In this document: positions 55,511 to 64,000 of the stretch, piece by piece
Layout: each line of letters begins with the position of its first letter
Position numbering within the stretch: the stretch's first letter is position 1
Source of the DNA: Betaproteobacteria bacterium
GTDB taxonomy: Bacteria > Pseudomonadota > Gammaproteobacteria > Burkholderiales > SG8-39
Direction of reading: 5' to 3'
Length of the DNA: 64,000 bases
NCBI GenBank assembly: GCA_005881575.1
Contig: VBCA01000003.1
Location: 1 to 64,000, forward strand
The notes under the pieces: model-generated
What the model was told of the DNA's origin: nothing
Databases searched by the model: none
The model's input: the letters and a program-made list of their open reading frames with translations, nothing else
Program-made: the position numbers and the translations under genes

Positions 55511-57043
55511 ATGAAGCTGTTCGGAGTAGGCGCGTCTGATCATCCCATGGCCGATGTGAAGGAGGCCCGGGCGATCCTCGACGCCATTCCCGCGGGCGAC
55601 CCGTTCAAGGTGCTGGAAGATCTGAGTCACTGGCTGGAATCGGTGCGCACCTGGCCCGGCTTCAAACCCGAGCACCGCGCGCAGATCGTGCAGATGGTGG
55701 ACGACGCCGCGCAGCTTCACCTTCGCAAACTCCAGCGGGAGTATGTCTCCTCGCAGCGCCCGTCCAAGTTCCTGGAAAACCGGCTGTGGTCTGTGATACG
55801 CGAATGGCATCGGCAATCCGGGCTCGCGTTCGCGATCTGCATCGACGCGTACGCAACCGGCCAGAAGGGCTGGGAGGACCTGAAACAGAGCGTGCCGCTG
55901 CTCACCGTGCGTGCGCTGCGTGCGCTCGCCGCGCAGATGAAATGGCAGCACATGCGCTACGGTCCCGCGGAGAATTCCCTGTGGGAAATGATCGCAAAGA
56001 TCTACGCGCTCTCCGAGAACCGCAAGTATTCGCAGTCCAAGGCGATCGCGTACCCAGGTTCGCCCGCAGAGACTTCGCCCGAGCAGGAATTCCTCAAGGC
56101 GGTGATGTTTGCGGCCTCGTCGCCTGACAGCTTGCTGCCAGTCGAGATTGAGCTGGTCGAGCGGTTGATCGCGCATCTTGCCGGCTCCTTCAAGCTCACT
56201 ACCAGCCCGCGGCCCGATATCGTCTACTGCTTCGATCTGGCAAATCACGAACCCCCGGTGCGTGCCGCGCATCTGCCGCACCGCGCACCAACGCTCAGGT
56301 TCTTTGCCGCAGGCGGCGCGGTGAAGGAGATCGAGAAGCTCGCTCAGACGGTGAAATCGACCGGGGCGGTGCCTTCGAGCATCGCGCTCGGCGGGAACTA
56401 CGAACCCGAGGTCGTGCTCGACGTTCTCGACCACCTTGCTCTTCACTGGGCGCCCAAGCCGCCGGAGAGGAGGGCACAGCGTCACAGAGTCAAGTCGCGG
56501 CTCACCGTCACCTATGGCTTCGACGGAGTGCGCGCCGCGCTAGACCCCACCGGGGAGGTGCAGTTCGATCCGGGCAAGGTCGAAAGCTGGATCGTCGAGA
56601 ACGTCAGCGCCGGAGGATTCGGAGCGAGCGTGCCGCAAATCAAGGGAGAGTGGCTGAAAATCGGCTGCTTGCTCGGGCTGCAGCCCGAAGGCGGCTCGAA
56701 CTGGCTGGTCGGCGTGATTCGCCGTTTGACGCGCGAATCCCCGCAGCAGGGAACGGTGGGAATCCAGACCTTGGGCCGGGCCGCGCTGCCCGTGCAGGTG
56801 AGGCTGCGGAGCGGGCAGATGGGAATCAGCCGGGACTCGGAAACTGCGATCCTGCTCAATCCGGTCGATTCCGCTCCCGAGGCGCAGCTGCTGCTGCGCG
56901 CCAATGTCCTGCTTGTCGGCCAGAATCTGGAGCTCGAGCGAAACGGGAAGGCCTACCTGCTGCTGCCTACGGGGGATATGGAACGCGGCGACGACTACGC
57001 GCTGGTGCGTTGTCGCCAGATGATCCGCGATACAGGCGAGTAG
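55511..57043 (+). CDS. PilZ-like putative cyclic di-GMP effector protein
   Basis: The 510-aa cytoplasmic protein has a large helical N-terminal region (1-340) without recognised domains and a C-terminal segment resembling PilZ: RRAQRHRVKSRLTVTYGF contains an R-x-x-x-R, followed by ENVSAGGFGASVP (N-x-S-x-x-G) and WLVGVIRRLTRE. If functional it would bind cyclic di-GMP. Family members exist in Betaproteobacteria but have no assigned role. Neighbouring pilus genes fit a motility link (inference). The gene begins 65 bp after the tRNA. Confidence 0.6.
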   Translation: MKLFGVGASDHPMADVKEARAILDAIPAGDPFKVLEDLSHWLESVRTWPGFKPEHRAQIVQMVDDAAQLHLRKLQREYVSSQRPSKFLENRLWSVIREWHRQSGLAFAICIDAYATGQKGWEDLKQSVPLLTVRALRALAAQMKWQHMRYGPAENSLWEMIAKIYALSENRKYSQSKAIAYPGSPAETSPEQEFLKAVMFAASSPDSLLPVEIELVERLIAHLAGSFKLTTSPRPDIVYCFDLANHEPPVRAAHLPHRAPTLRFFAAGGAVKEIEKLAQTVKSTGAVPSSIALGGNYEPEVVLDVLDHLALHWAPKPPERRAQRHRVKSRLTVTYGFDGVRAALDPTGEVQFDPGKVESWIVENVSAGGFGASVPQIKGEWLKIGCLLGLQPEGGSNWLVGVIRRLTRESPQQGTVGIQTLGRAALPVQVRLRSGQMGISRDSETAILLNPVDSAPEAQLLLRANVLLVGQNLELERNGKAYLLLPTGDMERGDDYALVRCRQMIRDTGE

Positions 57044-57052
57044 GACCGTCCG

Positions 57053-57724
57053 TCAGGTCCCGGGGCCGAGCACCTTTCCCAGCCAGGCGCTGATATCGGC
57101 GAGCTCCTCCGGGCAGACCGAATGCGGCATCCGGTATTCACGCCATTCCACGGGGTAGCCGAGCGATTGCAAAAGCCCGCGGGACTGTTCGGCTTTGCCG
57201 AGCGGGATGATCGGGTCGTCGCTGCCGTGCGCCATGAAGATCGGGACATTGCGGTTGGCGGCGCTCGCCTCAGGGAGGAGCTTTTCCCCGACCGGCACGT
57301 AGGTGGACAAGGCCATGACTCCGGCGATGCGCTCAGGATGGCGCAAGCCGGTGTGCAGCGCGATCGCGCCGCCCTGCGAGAATCCCGCCAGCACCAACCG
57401 CTCTGCCTTCGTACCGCGCTCCCTTTCCCTGCCGATGAGGGTTTCGATGGATGCTTGCGAGGCCCGCACGCCGCGCTCGTCCTCGCGCCGGTTCGCGCCG
57501 TCGGCGATGTCGTACCATGCGCGCATGCGCATGCCGCCGTTGATCGTCACCGGCCTCACCGGCGCGTGCGGGAATACGAAGCGGATCGCTGTCTTGGGGA
57601 GCCGAAGCTCGGGCACGATCGGCGCGAAGTCGTTGCCGTCCGCGCCCAGCCCGTGGAGCCAGATGATGCTCGCTGTCGGGTTTTTTCCGGTTTCGATTTC
57701 GATTGCGGCCAGCGGCTCGGGCAT
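57053..57724 (-). CDS. Phospholipase/carboxylesterase-family alpha/beta hydrolase
   Basis: The 223-aa enzyme has the catalytic Ser in LAGFSQGGAIAL, Asp in GSDDPIIPL and His in YRMPHSVCPEE, with IIWLHGLGADGNDF as the oxyanion strand. This is the standard small carboxylesterase/acyl-protein thioesterase-like fold, cytoplasmic, broad on short-chain esters. It is 4 bp downstream of mog, so cotranscribed. Confidence 0.93.
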   Translation of the reverse strand: MPEPLAAIEIETGKNPTASIIWLHGLGADGNDFAPIVPELRLPKTAIRFVFPHAPVRPVTINGGMRMRAWYDIADGANRREDERGVRASQASIETLIGRERERGTKAERLVLAGFSQGGAIALHTGLRHPERIAGVMALSTYVPVGEKLLPEASAANRNVPIFMAHGSDDPIIPLGKAEQSRGLLQSLGYPVEWREYRMPHSVCPEELADISAWLGKVLGPGT

Positions 57725-57727
57725 GAG

Positions 57728-58324
57728 TCAACTCGCTTTCGGGCGGATCGCCGACTTGGGCCGGAAGGCCTTCACCACTTCCTCGCGCGTCTCGATGTAG
57801 GGCCCGCCGATGAGGTCGATGCAGTAGGGAACGGCGGCGAAGATGCCCGCGACGATTTGCTTTCCGTCCTTGCCTTTCAGGCCTTCGAGCGTTTCGCGGA
57901 TCGATTTGGGCTGGCCGGGGAGGTTGATGATGAGCGAGCGCTTGCGCACCACTGCGATCTGCCGCGAGAGAATCGCGGTGGGAACGAACTCGAGGCTGAT
58001 CCTGCGCATCTGCTCGCCGAATCCCGGCATAATCTTGTCGGCTATCGCGAGCGTGGCCTCGGGCGTGACGTCCCGGGGAGCGGGGCCGGTGCCGCCGGTG
58101 GTGAGCACGAGGTGGCAACCGTGCCGATCGACGAGGTCGAGGAGAGTCGCTTCGATCACGGGTCCCTCGTCGGGAATCAGCCGCGTTTCAGTCCGCCAGG
58201 GGGTCGCGACCGCGCGCGAGAACCATTCCTCGAGCGCCGGAATGCCTTCGTCCTTGTAGACGCCGCTCGAGGCGCGGTCGCTGATCGAAACGAGTCCGAT
58301 CAGCAGCTCTTCATTCGCCGTCAT
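57728..58324 (-). CDS. mog: Molybdopterin adenylyltransferase
   Basis: The 198-aa protein starts at ATG 58324 (MTANEELLIGLVSISDRAS). LTTGGTGPAPRDVTPEA and RQIAVVRKRSLIINLPGQPKSI are the MPT-binding motifs; length and C-terminus (VPYCIDLIGGPYIET) identify Mog over MoaB. It adenylates molybdopterin before Mo insertion. It overlaps darP by 14 bp. The ThiS/MoaD-like gene is 32 kb away and unlinked. Confidence 0.93.
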   Translation of the reverse strand: MTANEELLIGLVSISDRASSGVYKDEGIPALEEWFSRAVATPWRTETRLIPDEGPVIEATLLDLVDRHGCHLVLTTGGTGPAPRDVTPEATLAIADKIMPGFGEQMRRISLEFVPTAILSRQIAVVRKRSLIINLPGQPKSIRETLEGLKGKDGKQIVAGIFAAVPYCIDLIGGPYIETREEVVKAFRPKSAIRPKAS

Positions 58325-58826
58325 CTTCGGGAACCGGTTGCGAATCCGCGATGATATCGCGCAGCGCCCGGAACAGCTCGCGATAGGCTCGCGGCGGGCG
58401 GCCCGCAGTGCGCTCCTCGCGCGCGTTGCGCACGAGCGTGCGCAGACGCTGGGTGTCGACGCCCGGATGGGCATGGACCAGCGTGCCGATCGCGCCGTCG
58501 TTCTCCAGCAACTTCTCGCGCCAGCGCTCGATGCGGTGAACTCGCGCGGTCTCTTCGGCCGAGACCCCGTCCCAGACCTTGAGCTTCTCGCGGATCGGTT
58601 CCGGGTCGACCGCGCGCATGAGCCTCCCGATGTATTGCAGCTGCCGACGCCGCGCCTCGTGCTTGGTCGTGCGCCGAGCAAACTCGACCGCCTCGCGCAG
58701 GTGTTCGGGCAAACCAACCGCCACGAGCTGCTCGGAATTGAGCTCGACCAGGCGCGCGCCTAGCGCCTGCAGCTCGTGCATTTCGCGCTTGCGCTGCGTC
58801 TTGCTGGGTTTTTCTTCGTCCTGCAC
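58311..58826 (-). CDS. darP: Ribosome biogenesis factor DarP (YjgA)
   Basis: The 171-aa highly charged helical protein has KPSKTQRKREMHELQALGARLVEL, FARRTTKHEARRRQLQYIGRLMR and AYRELFRALRDII, all conserved in YjgA/DarP, a 50S assembly factor. Divergent from pmbA (58 bp), a pairing conserved in many Proteobacteria. Confidence 0.95.
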   Translation of the reverse strand: MQDEEKPSKTQRKREMHELQALGARLVELNSEQLVAVGLPEHLREAVEFARRTTKHEARRRQLQYIGRLMRAVDPEPIREKLKVWDGVSAEETARVHRIERWREKLLENDGAIGTLVHAHPGVDTQRLRTLVRNAREERTAGRPPRAYRELFRALRDIIADSQPVPEDDGE

Positions 58827-58884
58827 GTTTCCCGGAAGCGGAGATAGGCTGATATATCATAGCGTCTTTCCACGGCGTTCCAGC

Positions 58885-60225
58885 ATGGCTCAAGCCCGCT
58901 TTTCGCACGACATGGCCGCATTGAAGACGATCGCGGCCGACGCTCTGGCGCACGCTGCGCAAAAAGGCGCGGGCGCCTGTGATGCCGAGGCCTCCGACGG
59001 CTACGGCCAGACGGTGACGGTGCGCAAGGGCGAGGTCGAGACGATCGAGTACAACCGCGACAAGAGCCTGGGCGTGACCGTCTACGTCGGCAAACGCAAG
59101 GGCTACGCGAGCACCGCCGATTTCACCGGGCGCGCAATCCGCGACACTGTCGACGCCGCGTTGACGATCGCTCGCTTCACTGCGGAGGACGAAGCCGCAG
59201 GGCTCCCCGATCGGGAGGACCTTGCTCGCGATCCCGGCGACCTCGACCTCTTCCATCCTTGGGATCTGCCCGTCGAGCGTGCGATCGCGATCGCGAAGGC
59301 CTGCGAGGCCGCCGCGTTCCGCCTGGACAAGCGCGTGGTGAACTCCGAGGGCGCCAGCGTCTCCTGCCAGCAGTGGCATTTCGCCCTCGCCAACAGCCAC
59401 GGCTTCCTCGACGGTTTTCCCACGTCGCGGCACACGATCTCCTGCGCGGTGATCGCCGCCGAGGACGGCCGGATGCAGCGCGACGACTGGTACGTATCGC
59501 AGCGTTCGCCGCGGGACTTGGCCGAGCCCGAAGCCGTCGGCGACTACGCCGGGAGGCGCGCGCTCGCACGCTTGAGGAGCCGGAAGATCGGAACGGTCCA
59601 GGCGCCGGTGCTGTTCGAGGCGCCCGTGGCGAACGACTTGCTCGCGACCTTCGTTTCGGCGGTGAGCGGGGGAAACCTCTACCGCAAGGCTTCGTTTCTG
59701 CTCGACAGTCTGGGAAAGGAAGTCTTCGCGCCGATCGTCACGCTGGTCGAGCGGCCGCACCTGCCGCGCGCACCGGCGAGCTCCTGGTTCGACGACGAAG
59801 GCGTCGCGACGCGCAACCGCGACGTGGTGAAGGAGGGCATGCTGCGCGGCTATTTTCTCGGGAGTTATTCCGCGCGCAAGCTCGGCATGAAGACCACAGG
59901 CAGCGCGGGCGGCAATCACAATCTGATCCTGGAGGGCGGCGAGCTCGATCTTCCCGGACTCATCAGGACGATGGGTCGCGGCCTCCTGGTGACCGAGCTG
60001 ATCGGGTTCGGGGTGAATCTCGTCACCGGCGACTACTCGCGCGGCGCGGCGGGCTACTGGGTGGAGGGGGGCGAGATCCGGTACCCCGTGGAGGAAATCA
60101 CCATCGCTGGCAACCTGCGCGAGATGTTCCGCTCCGTCGTGGCGATCGGAAACGACGTGCTTACACGCGGCTCGCGCAGTTGCGGCTCGATCCTGATCGA
60201 GGAAATGACCATCGCCGGAAACTGA
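58885..60225 (+). CDS. pmbA: TldE/PmbA subunit of the TldD/TldE metalloprotease
   Basis: The 446-aa protein starts at ATG 58885 (MAQARFSHDM). It has the TldD/PmbA fold: TVRKGEVETIEYNRDKSLGVTVYVGKRKGYASTAD, SHGFLDGFPTSRHT, KTTGSAGGNHNLIL and the C-terminal GYWVEGGEIRYPVEEITIAGNLREMF. It lacks the HExxxH zinc site of TldD, as expected for TldE. The complex trims peptides in antitoxin decay and microcin maturation. The TldD partner is not in the window. Confidence 0.95.
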   Translation: MAQARFSHDMAALKTIAADALAHAAQKGAGACDAEASDGYGQTVTVRKGEVETIEYNRDKSLGVTVYVGKRKGYASTADFTGRAIRDTVDAALTIARFTAEDEAAGLPDREDLARDPGDLDLFHPWDLPVERAIAIAKACEAAAFRLDKRVVNSEGASVSCQQWHFALANSHGFLDGFPTSRHTISCAVIAAEDGRMQRDDWYVSQRSPRDLAEPEAVGDYAGRRALARLRSRKIGTVQAPVLFEAPVANDLLATFVSAVSGGNLYRKASFLLDSLGKEVFAPIVTLVERPHLPRAPASSWFDDEGVATRNRDVVKEGMLRGYFLGSYSARKLGMKTTGSAGGNHNLILEGGELDLPGLIRTMGRGLLVTELIGFGVNLVTGDYSRGAAGYWVEGGEIRYPVEEITIAGNLREMFRSVVAIGNDVLTRGSRSCGSILIEEMTIAGN

Positions 60226-60248
60226 ACTCTGCGCCCCGGAACGGGAGT

Positions 60249-60254
60249 TATAAT
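60249..60254 (+). promoter_or_regulatory. -10 hexamer of dctP
   Basis: TATAAT 33 bp before ATG 60287, leaving a short leader with SD TAGGAGG. This is a conventional promoter/RBS layout, unlike the near-leaderless genes. Confidence 0.5.
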
Positions 60255-60286
60255 CGGGCGAGCTTTCCATCCTAGGAGGATCAGCC

Positions 60287-61411
<1,125 letters not shown>

Positions 61412-61436
61412 GAAAGCCTGAGTTTCCCGCAAGCTG

Positions 61437-61467
61437 GGAACCCCGCGCTAGGCGGGGGTTCCTTTTT
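61437..61467 (+). terminator. Intrinsic terminator after dctP
   Basis: GGAACCCCGC and GCGGGGGTTCC pair with one bulged G, followed by TTTTT. It is between convergent dctP and dctM and may serve both. Confidence 0.7.
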
Positions 61468-61488
61468 CCGGCGAGTCTCACGCCGCCG

Positions 61489-63237
61489 CTATTTCTTTTT
61501 CGCTGCCGGTTTCTCGGGGCCGCCGCCCAGTGCGCGCTCGAGAGCTTTTTCCGCCTGTTCCTGTTGGGAGTCCTGGTCGCCAGGCTGATCGGCAGCGCCC
61601 GGTTCCCCCGGCGCCTCCCGCCCCTCGGCAGGCACGTCGATCTGAATATTCCGGATGTCCAACGCCTGCTTTTTCGCGATCCCTCCCGTCACGATGCCGG
61701 GGAACGAGATGATGAGCGCCACCATGACGATCTGGATCAGCACGAAGGGCACCGCGCCCCAATAGATCTGCCCAGTCGTGACCCGCGCCGTCAGCCTGCC
61801 GGTGAGCGTGTCGGTGAAATCCTTGGCAGGCGCCACGCTGCGCAAGTAGAAGAGCGCGAAGCCGAAAGGCGGGTGCATGAACGAGGTCTGCATATTGACC
61901 CCGTAGAGCACGCCGAGCCAGATGAGATCGATGCCGAGCTTCTCCGCGACCGGCCCCAGCAGCGGAATGACGATGAACGACAGCTCGAAGAAATCCAGAA
62001 AGAAGGCCAGCACGAAGATGAGGATGTTGGTGACGATCAGAAAGCCCAGCTGGCCTCCGGGAAGGTTGGTGAGCAGGCTTTCCACCCAGAGGTGTCCGTC
62101 CACGCCGTAGAAGGTGAGGCTGAACACTCGCGCGCCGACCAGGATGAACACGACGAACGCGGTCAGTTTCGCAGTCGTGTCCATCGCCTGCTTCAACAGC
62201 TTGATCGTAAGGCGGCGGCGCGCGAGCGCCATGGCGAGCGCGCCCGACGCGCCCATCGCACCGCCCTCGGTCGGCGTCGCCACGCCGAGGAAAATCGTTC
62301 CGAGCACGAGGAAGATGAGCGCGAGCGGCGGGATCAGCACGAAAGTGACGCGCTCTGCTATGCGGGACAGCAGGCCGAGCTTCGCGAAATGATTGATCAC
62401 CGACGCCGCGAACGCCACGCCGACCCCGACGGCGGTGGACACGACCAGCATCTCGTCGGTGGGCCCGTCCGGCCCGTACTTGTATTTCGCAAAACCGATC
62501 GCGGCGGCCGTGGCGACGAGGACCAGCACGACCAGCGAGCGCGTGCCGCTCGTACCGTCGGGCTCGCGCAGCGTGCGCGCCTCCTGCGGCAGCGCCGGCG
62601 CCCACGCCGGCTTGACCAGCGTGATCCCGAGGGCGTACAGGGCATACAGTCCCGCGAGCGTCAGCCCTGGAATGAAGGCGCCCTCGTACATGTCGCCCAC
62701 CGAGCGGCCGAGCTGGTCGGCCATGATGATGAGCACGAGCGAGGGTGGGATGATCTGCGCGAGCGTGCCCGAGGCGGCGATCACGCCGGTGGCGAAGCGC
62801 CGGTCGTAGCCGTAGCGCAGCATGATCGGCAGCGAAATCAATCCCATGGAAATCACCGAGGCCGCCACCACGCCGGTCGTCGCGGCAAGCAGCGCGCCGA
62901 CGAAGATCACGGCGAACGCGAGGCCGCCGCGCAGCGGTCCGAACACCTGGCCGATGGTGTCGAGCAGGTCCTCGGCCATGCCGCTGCGCTCGAGGATGAG
63001 CCCCATGAAGGTGAAGAACGGCACCGCGAGCAGCGTGTCGTTCGACATGACCGCCCAGATGCGCTGCGGCAGCGCCTGGAAGAGCGTCGGATGCAGCAAT
63101 CCCAGCTCGATTCCCCCCAGCCCGAAAAAGATGCCGATGGCGGCGAGGGAGAAAGCGACCGGGTAGCCGATCAGCAAAAAGATGACGAGCGCCACGAACA
63201 TCAGGGGCGCCATGTTGTGGGTCAGGAATGCGATCAT
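61489..63237 (-). CDS. dctM: TRAP transporter large permease (DctM) with charged C-terminal extension
   Basis: The 582-aa membrane protein is longer than the usual 430-aa DctM. Family motifs: HNMAPLMFVALVIFLLIGYPVAF, FTFMGLILERSGMAEDLLDT, IPPSLVLIIMADQ and TEGGAMGASGALAMAL. An insertion near 215-290 and a roughly 55-residue Glu/Gln/Pro/Lys-rich tail (EGREAPGEPGAADQPGDQDSQ...EKPAAKKK) are extra. About 12-14 TM helices. It overlaps dctQ (ATGA). Confidence 0.94.
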   Translation of the reverse strand: MIAFLTHNMAPLMFVALVIFLLIGYPVAFSLAAIGIFFGLGGIELGLLHPTLFQALPQRIWAVMSNDTLLAVPFFTFMGLILERSGMAEDLLDTIGQVFGPLRGGLAFAVIFVGALLAATTGVVAASVISMGLISLPIMLRYGYDRRFATGVIAASGTLAQIIPPSLVLIIMADQLGRSVGDMYEGAFIPGLTLAGLYALYALGITLVKPAWAPALPQEARTLREPDGTSGTRSLVVLVLVATAAAIGFAKYKYGPDGPTDEMLVVSTAVGVGVAFAASVINHFAKLGLLSRIAERVTFVLIPPLALIFLVLGTIFLGVATPTEGGAMGASGALAMALARRRLTIKLLKQAMDTTAKLTAFVVFILVGARVFSLTFYGVDGHLWVESLLTNLPGGQLGFLIVTNILIFVLAFFLDFFELSFIVIPLLGPVAEKLGIDLIWLGVLYGVNMQTSFMHPPFGFALFYLRSVAPAKDFTDTLTGRLTARVTTGQIYWGAVPFVLIQIVMVALIISFPGIVTGGIAKKQALDIRNIQIDVPAEGREAPGEPGAADQPGDQDSQQEQAEKALERALGGGPEKPAAKKK

Positions 63238-63824
63238 GCCGAAGCTTCCCGCTGCTTGCGGAGTTCTTCGGCAAGCTGCTCTTCCAGGCTCGGCCCTTCG
63301 TCCTTTTCGGTCGGATCGGGAATCAAGCCGCGCAGATACGCGATTCGCTTGATGAGCTCGGAGAAGCCCTGCAGGACGAGCAGAAAGAAGCCGACCGGGA
63401 CCATGAGCCGTGCCGGCCAGACGGTCAAGCCCCCCGCATTGGTCGAGATTTCATGGCTCCTGTAGGCGTCGATGAAAACGGGCCAGGACAGCCACATGAT
63501 TGTTATCGCCATCGGCAACAGAAACAGCAGCGTGCCGAACACATCGATCCACGCCAGAGCTCGCTTCGACAGGCGCCCGGTGATGACGTCGATGCGCACG
63601 TGCTGGTTGTGCAGGAGCGTATAGCCCGCGCAAAACAGGAACACCGCGGAGAACAAGTACCACTGGATCTCAAGCCAAGCGTTCGAGCTGCGATTGAACG
63701 CGTAGCGGACTACAGCGTTTCCGGCGCTCACCAGCACAGCGACCAGGATCAACCAGTAGATCGTCCGCCCAACGCGCTCGTTCAGCGCATCGATGAGGCG
63801 CGAAACCGACAGCAGGAAGTTCAT
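63234..63824 (-). CDS. dctQ: TRAP transporter small permease (DctQ)
   Basis: The 196-aa protein has four TM helices (TIYWLILVAVLVSAGNAVVRY, WYLFSAVFLFCAGYTLLHNQHVRIDV, TLLFLLPMAITIMWLSW, LTVWPARLMVPVGFFLLVLQGFSELI) with WLEIQWYLF and HVRIDVITGRLS typical of DctQ. A charged C-terminal tail (DEGPSLEEQLAEELRKQREASA) follows. The region right of it (63825-64000) contains only the upstream leader; I see no gene there. Confidence 0.93.
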   Translation of the reverse strand: MNFLLSVSRLIDALNERVGRTIYWLILVAVLVSAGNAVVRYAFNRSSNAWLEIQWYLFSAVFLFCAGYTLLHNQHVRIDVITGRLSKRALAWIDVFGTLLFLLPMAITIMWLSWPVFIDAYRSHEISTNAGGLTVWPARLMVPVGFFLLVLQGFSELIKRIAYLRGLIPDPTEKDEGPSLEEQLAEELRKQREASA

Positions 63825-64000
63825 TTTCCCTCCCCAGTGGCGTGCGATTGTCCCCTATTGCCCCTCGGTTTGGCAAAGAAGGAGCGGCGGCGTGGACGCC
63901 TCACGGGGTACGGGCAAGATAACGCATTCCCGGGTCTTGCGACCGCGGCGCCACCGTATGGACTTCCTCCGGGCGCCGGAATAAGATCAAAACCGACCGG

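Noticed and set aside
61564-63465. 633-aa plus-strand ORF rich in Glu/Arg/His
   Set aside because: It is antisense to dctM/dctQ in high-GC DNA and has no domain sense; the minus-strand genes are clear.

Overview
This window looks like a chromosome segment from a high-GC betaproteobacterium (Burkholderiales/Rhodocyclales-like; genus not assignable from sequence alone). The reasons are the argD-argF-argG order, ribF-ileS-lspA-ispH, xseB-ispA-dxs, FolE2 instead of FolE, the pilE/fimT/pilVWX/pilY1 cluster, PA2778/PA2779-family genes, and a tRNA-Thr(CGT) with encoded CCA. I see no phage, insertion sequence, CRISPR array or rRNA.

Layout. 1-8.3 kb is a signalling block: a poly-HAMP hybrid histidine kinase (cut by the left edge and apparently broken by a deletion/frameshift in its GAF domain), a second hybrid kinase ending in HPt, a STAS-like protein, and a receiver-GGDEF diguanylate cyclase. 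8.4-15.5 kb holds folA (minus), then a GlrK-QseG-GlrR (QseEGF) operon, followed by a canonical sigma-54 promoter with two upstream palindromes of the GlrR type. That promoter heads a four-gene envelope operon (glycine-zipper protein, PA2779-like, PA2778-like C39 peptidase with TPR, unknown two-TM protein). 15.5-26.4 kb is mostly housekeeping: thyA, DUF2784, mercaptopyruvate sulfurtransferase, Rieske oxygenase, xseB-ispA-dxs-folE2, an aspartic protease, a glutamine amidotransferase, an Asp-box propeller plus ThiS-like pair, and yajQ.

26.4-29.4 kb is the most accessory-looking part: a stand-alone signal peptidase I, small lipoproteins, a short secreted ORF, a roughly 0.3 kb stretch with almost no coding sense, and a DUF535 gene. 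29.4-46.4 kb returns to core functions: metallophosphoesterase, FAH-family hydrolase, argDFG, an orphan ParA, a class III PLP decarboxylase, rpsT, murJ, SirB1-like, Mpo1-like, ribF-ileS-lspA-ispH. 46.4-54.6 kb is a complete minor-pilin/PilY1 operon read leftward. 54.8-64 kb has a cysteine-free Fur-family regulator, a REP-like inverted repeat, tRNA-Thr, a PilZ-like protein, an esterase, mog, darP, pmbA and a TRAP transporter whose dctP faces dctQM.

The strongest non-obvious signal is the GlrR/sigma-54 control region at 12310-12471. It links a two-component system to an adjacent, poorly understood envelope operon containing a C39-like peptidase. Other points of interest are -10 hexamers placed only 6-8 nt before several start codons (possible leaderless mRNAs), an IleRS with HIGQ instead of HIGH, and a kinase gene with a clean internal deletion. 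All assignments come from reading the sequence; no database search was run.
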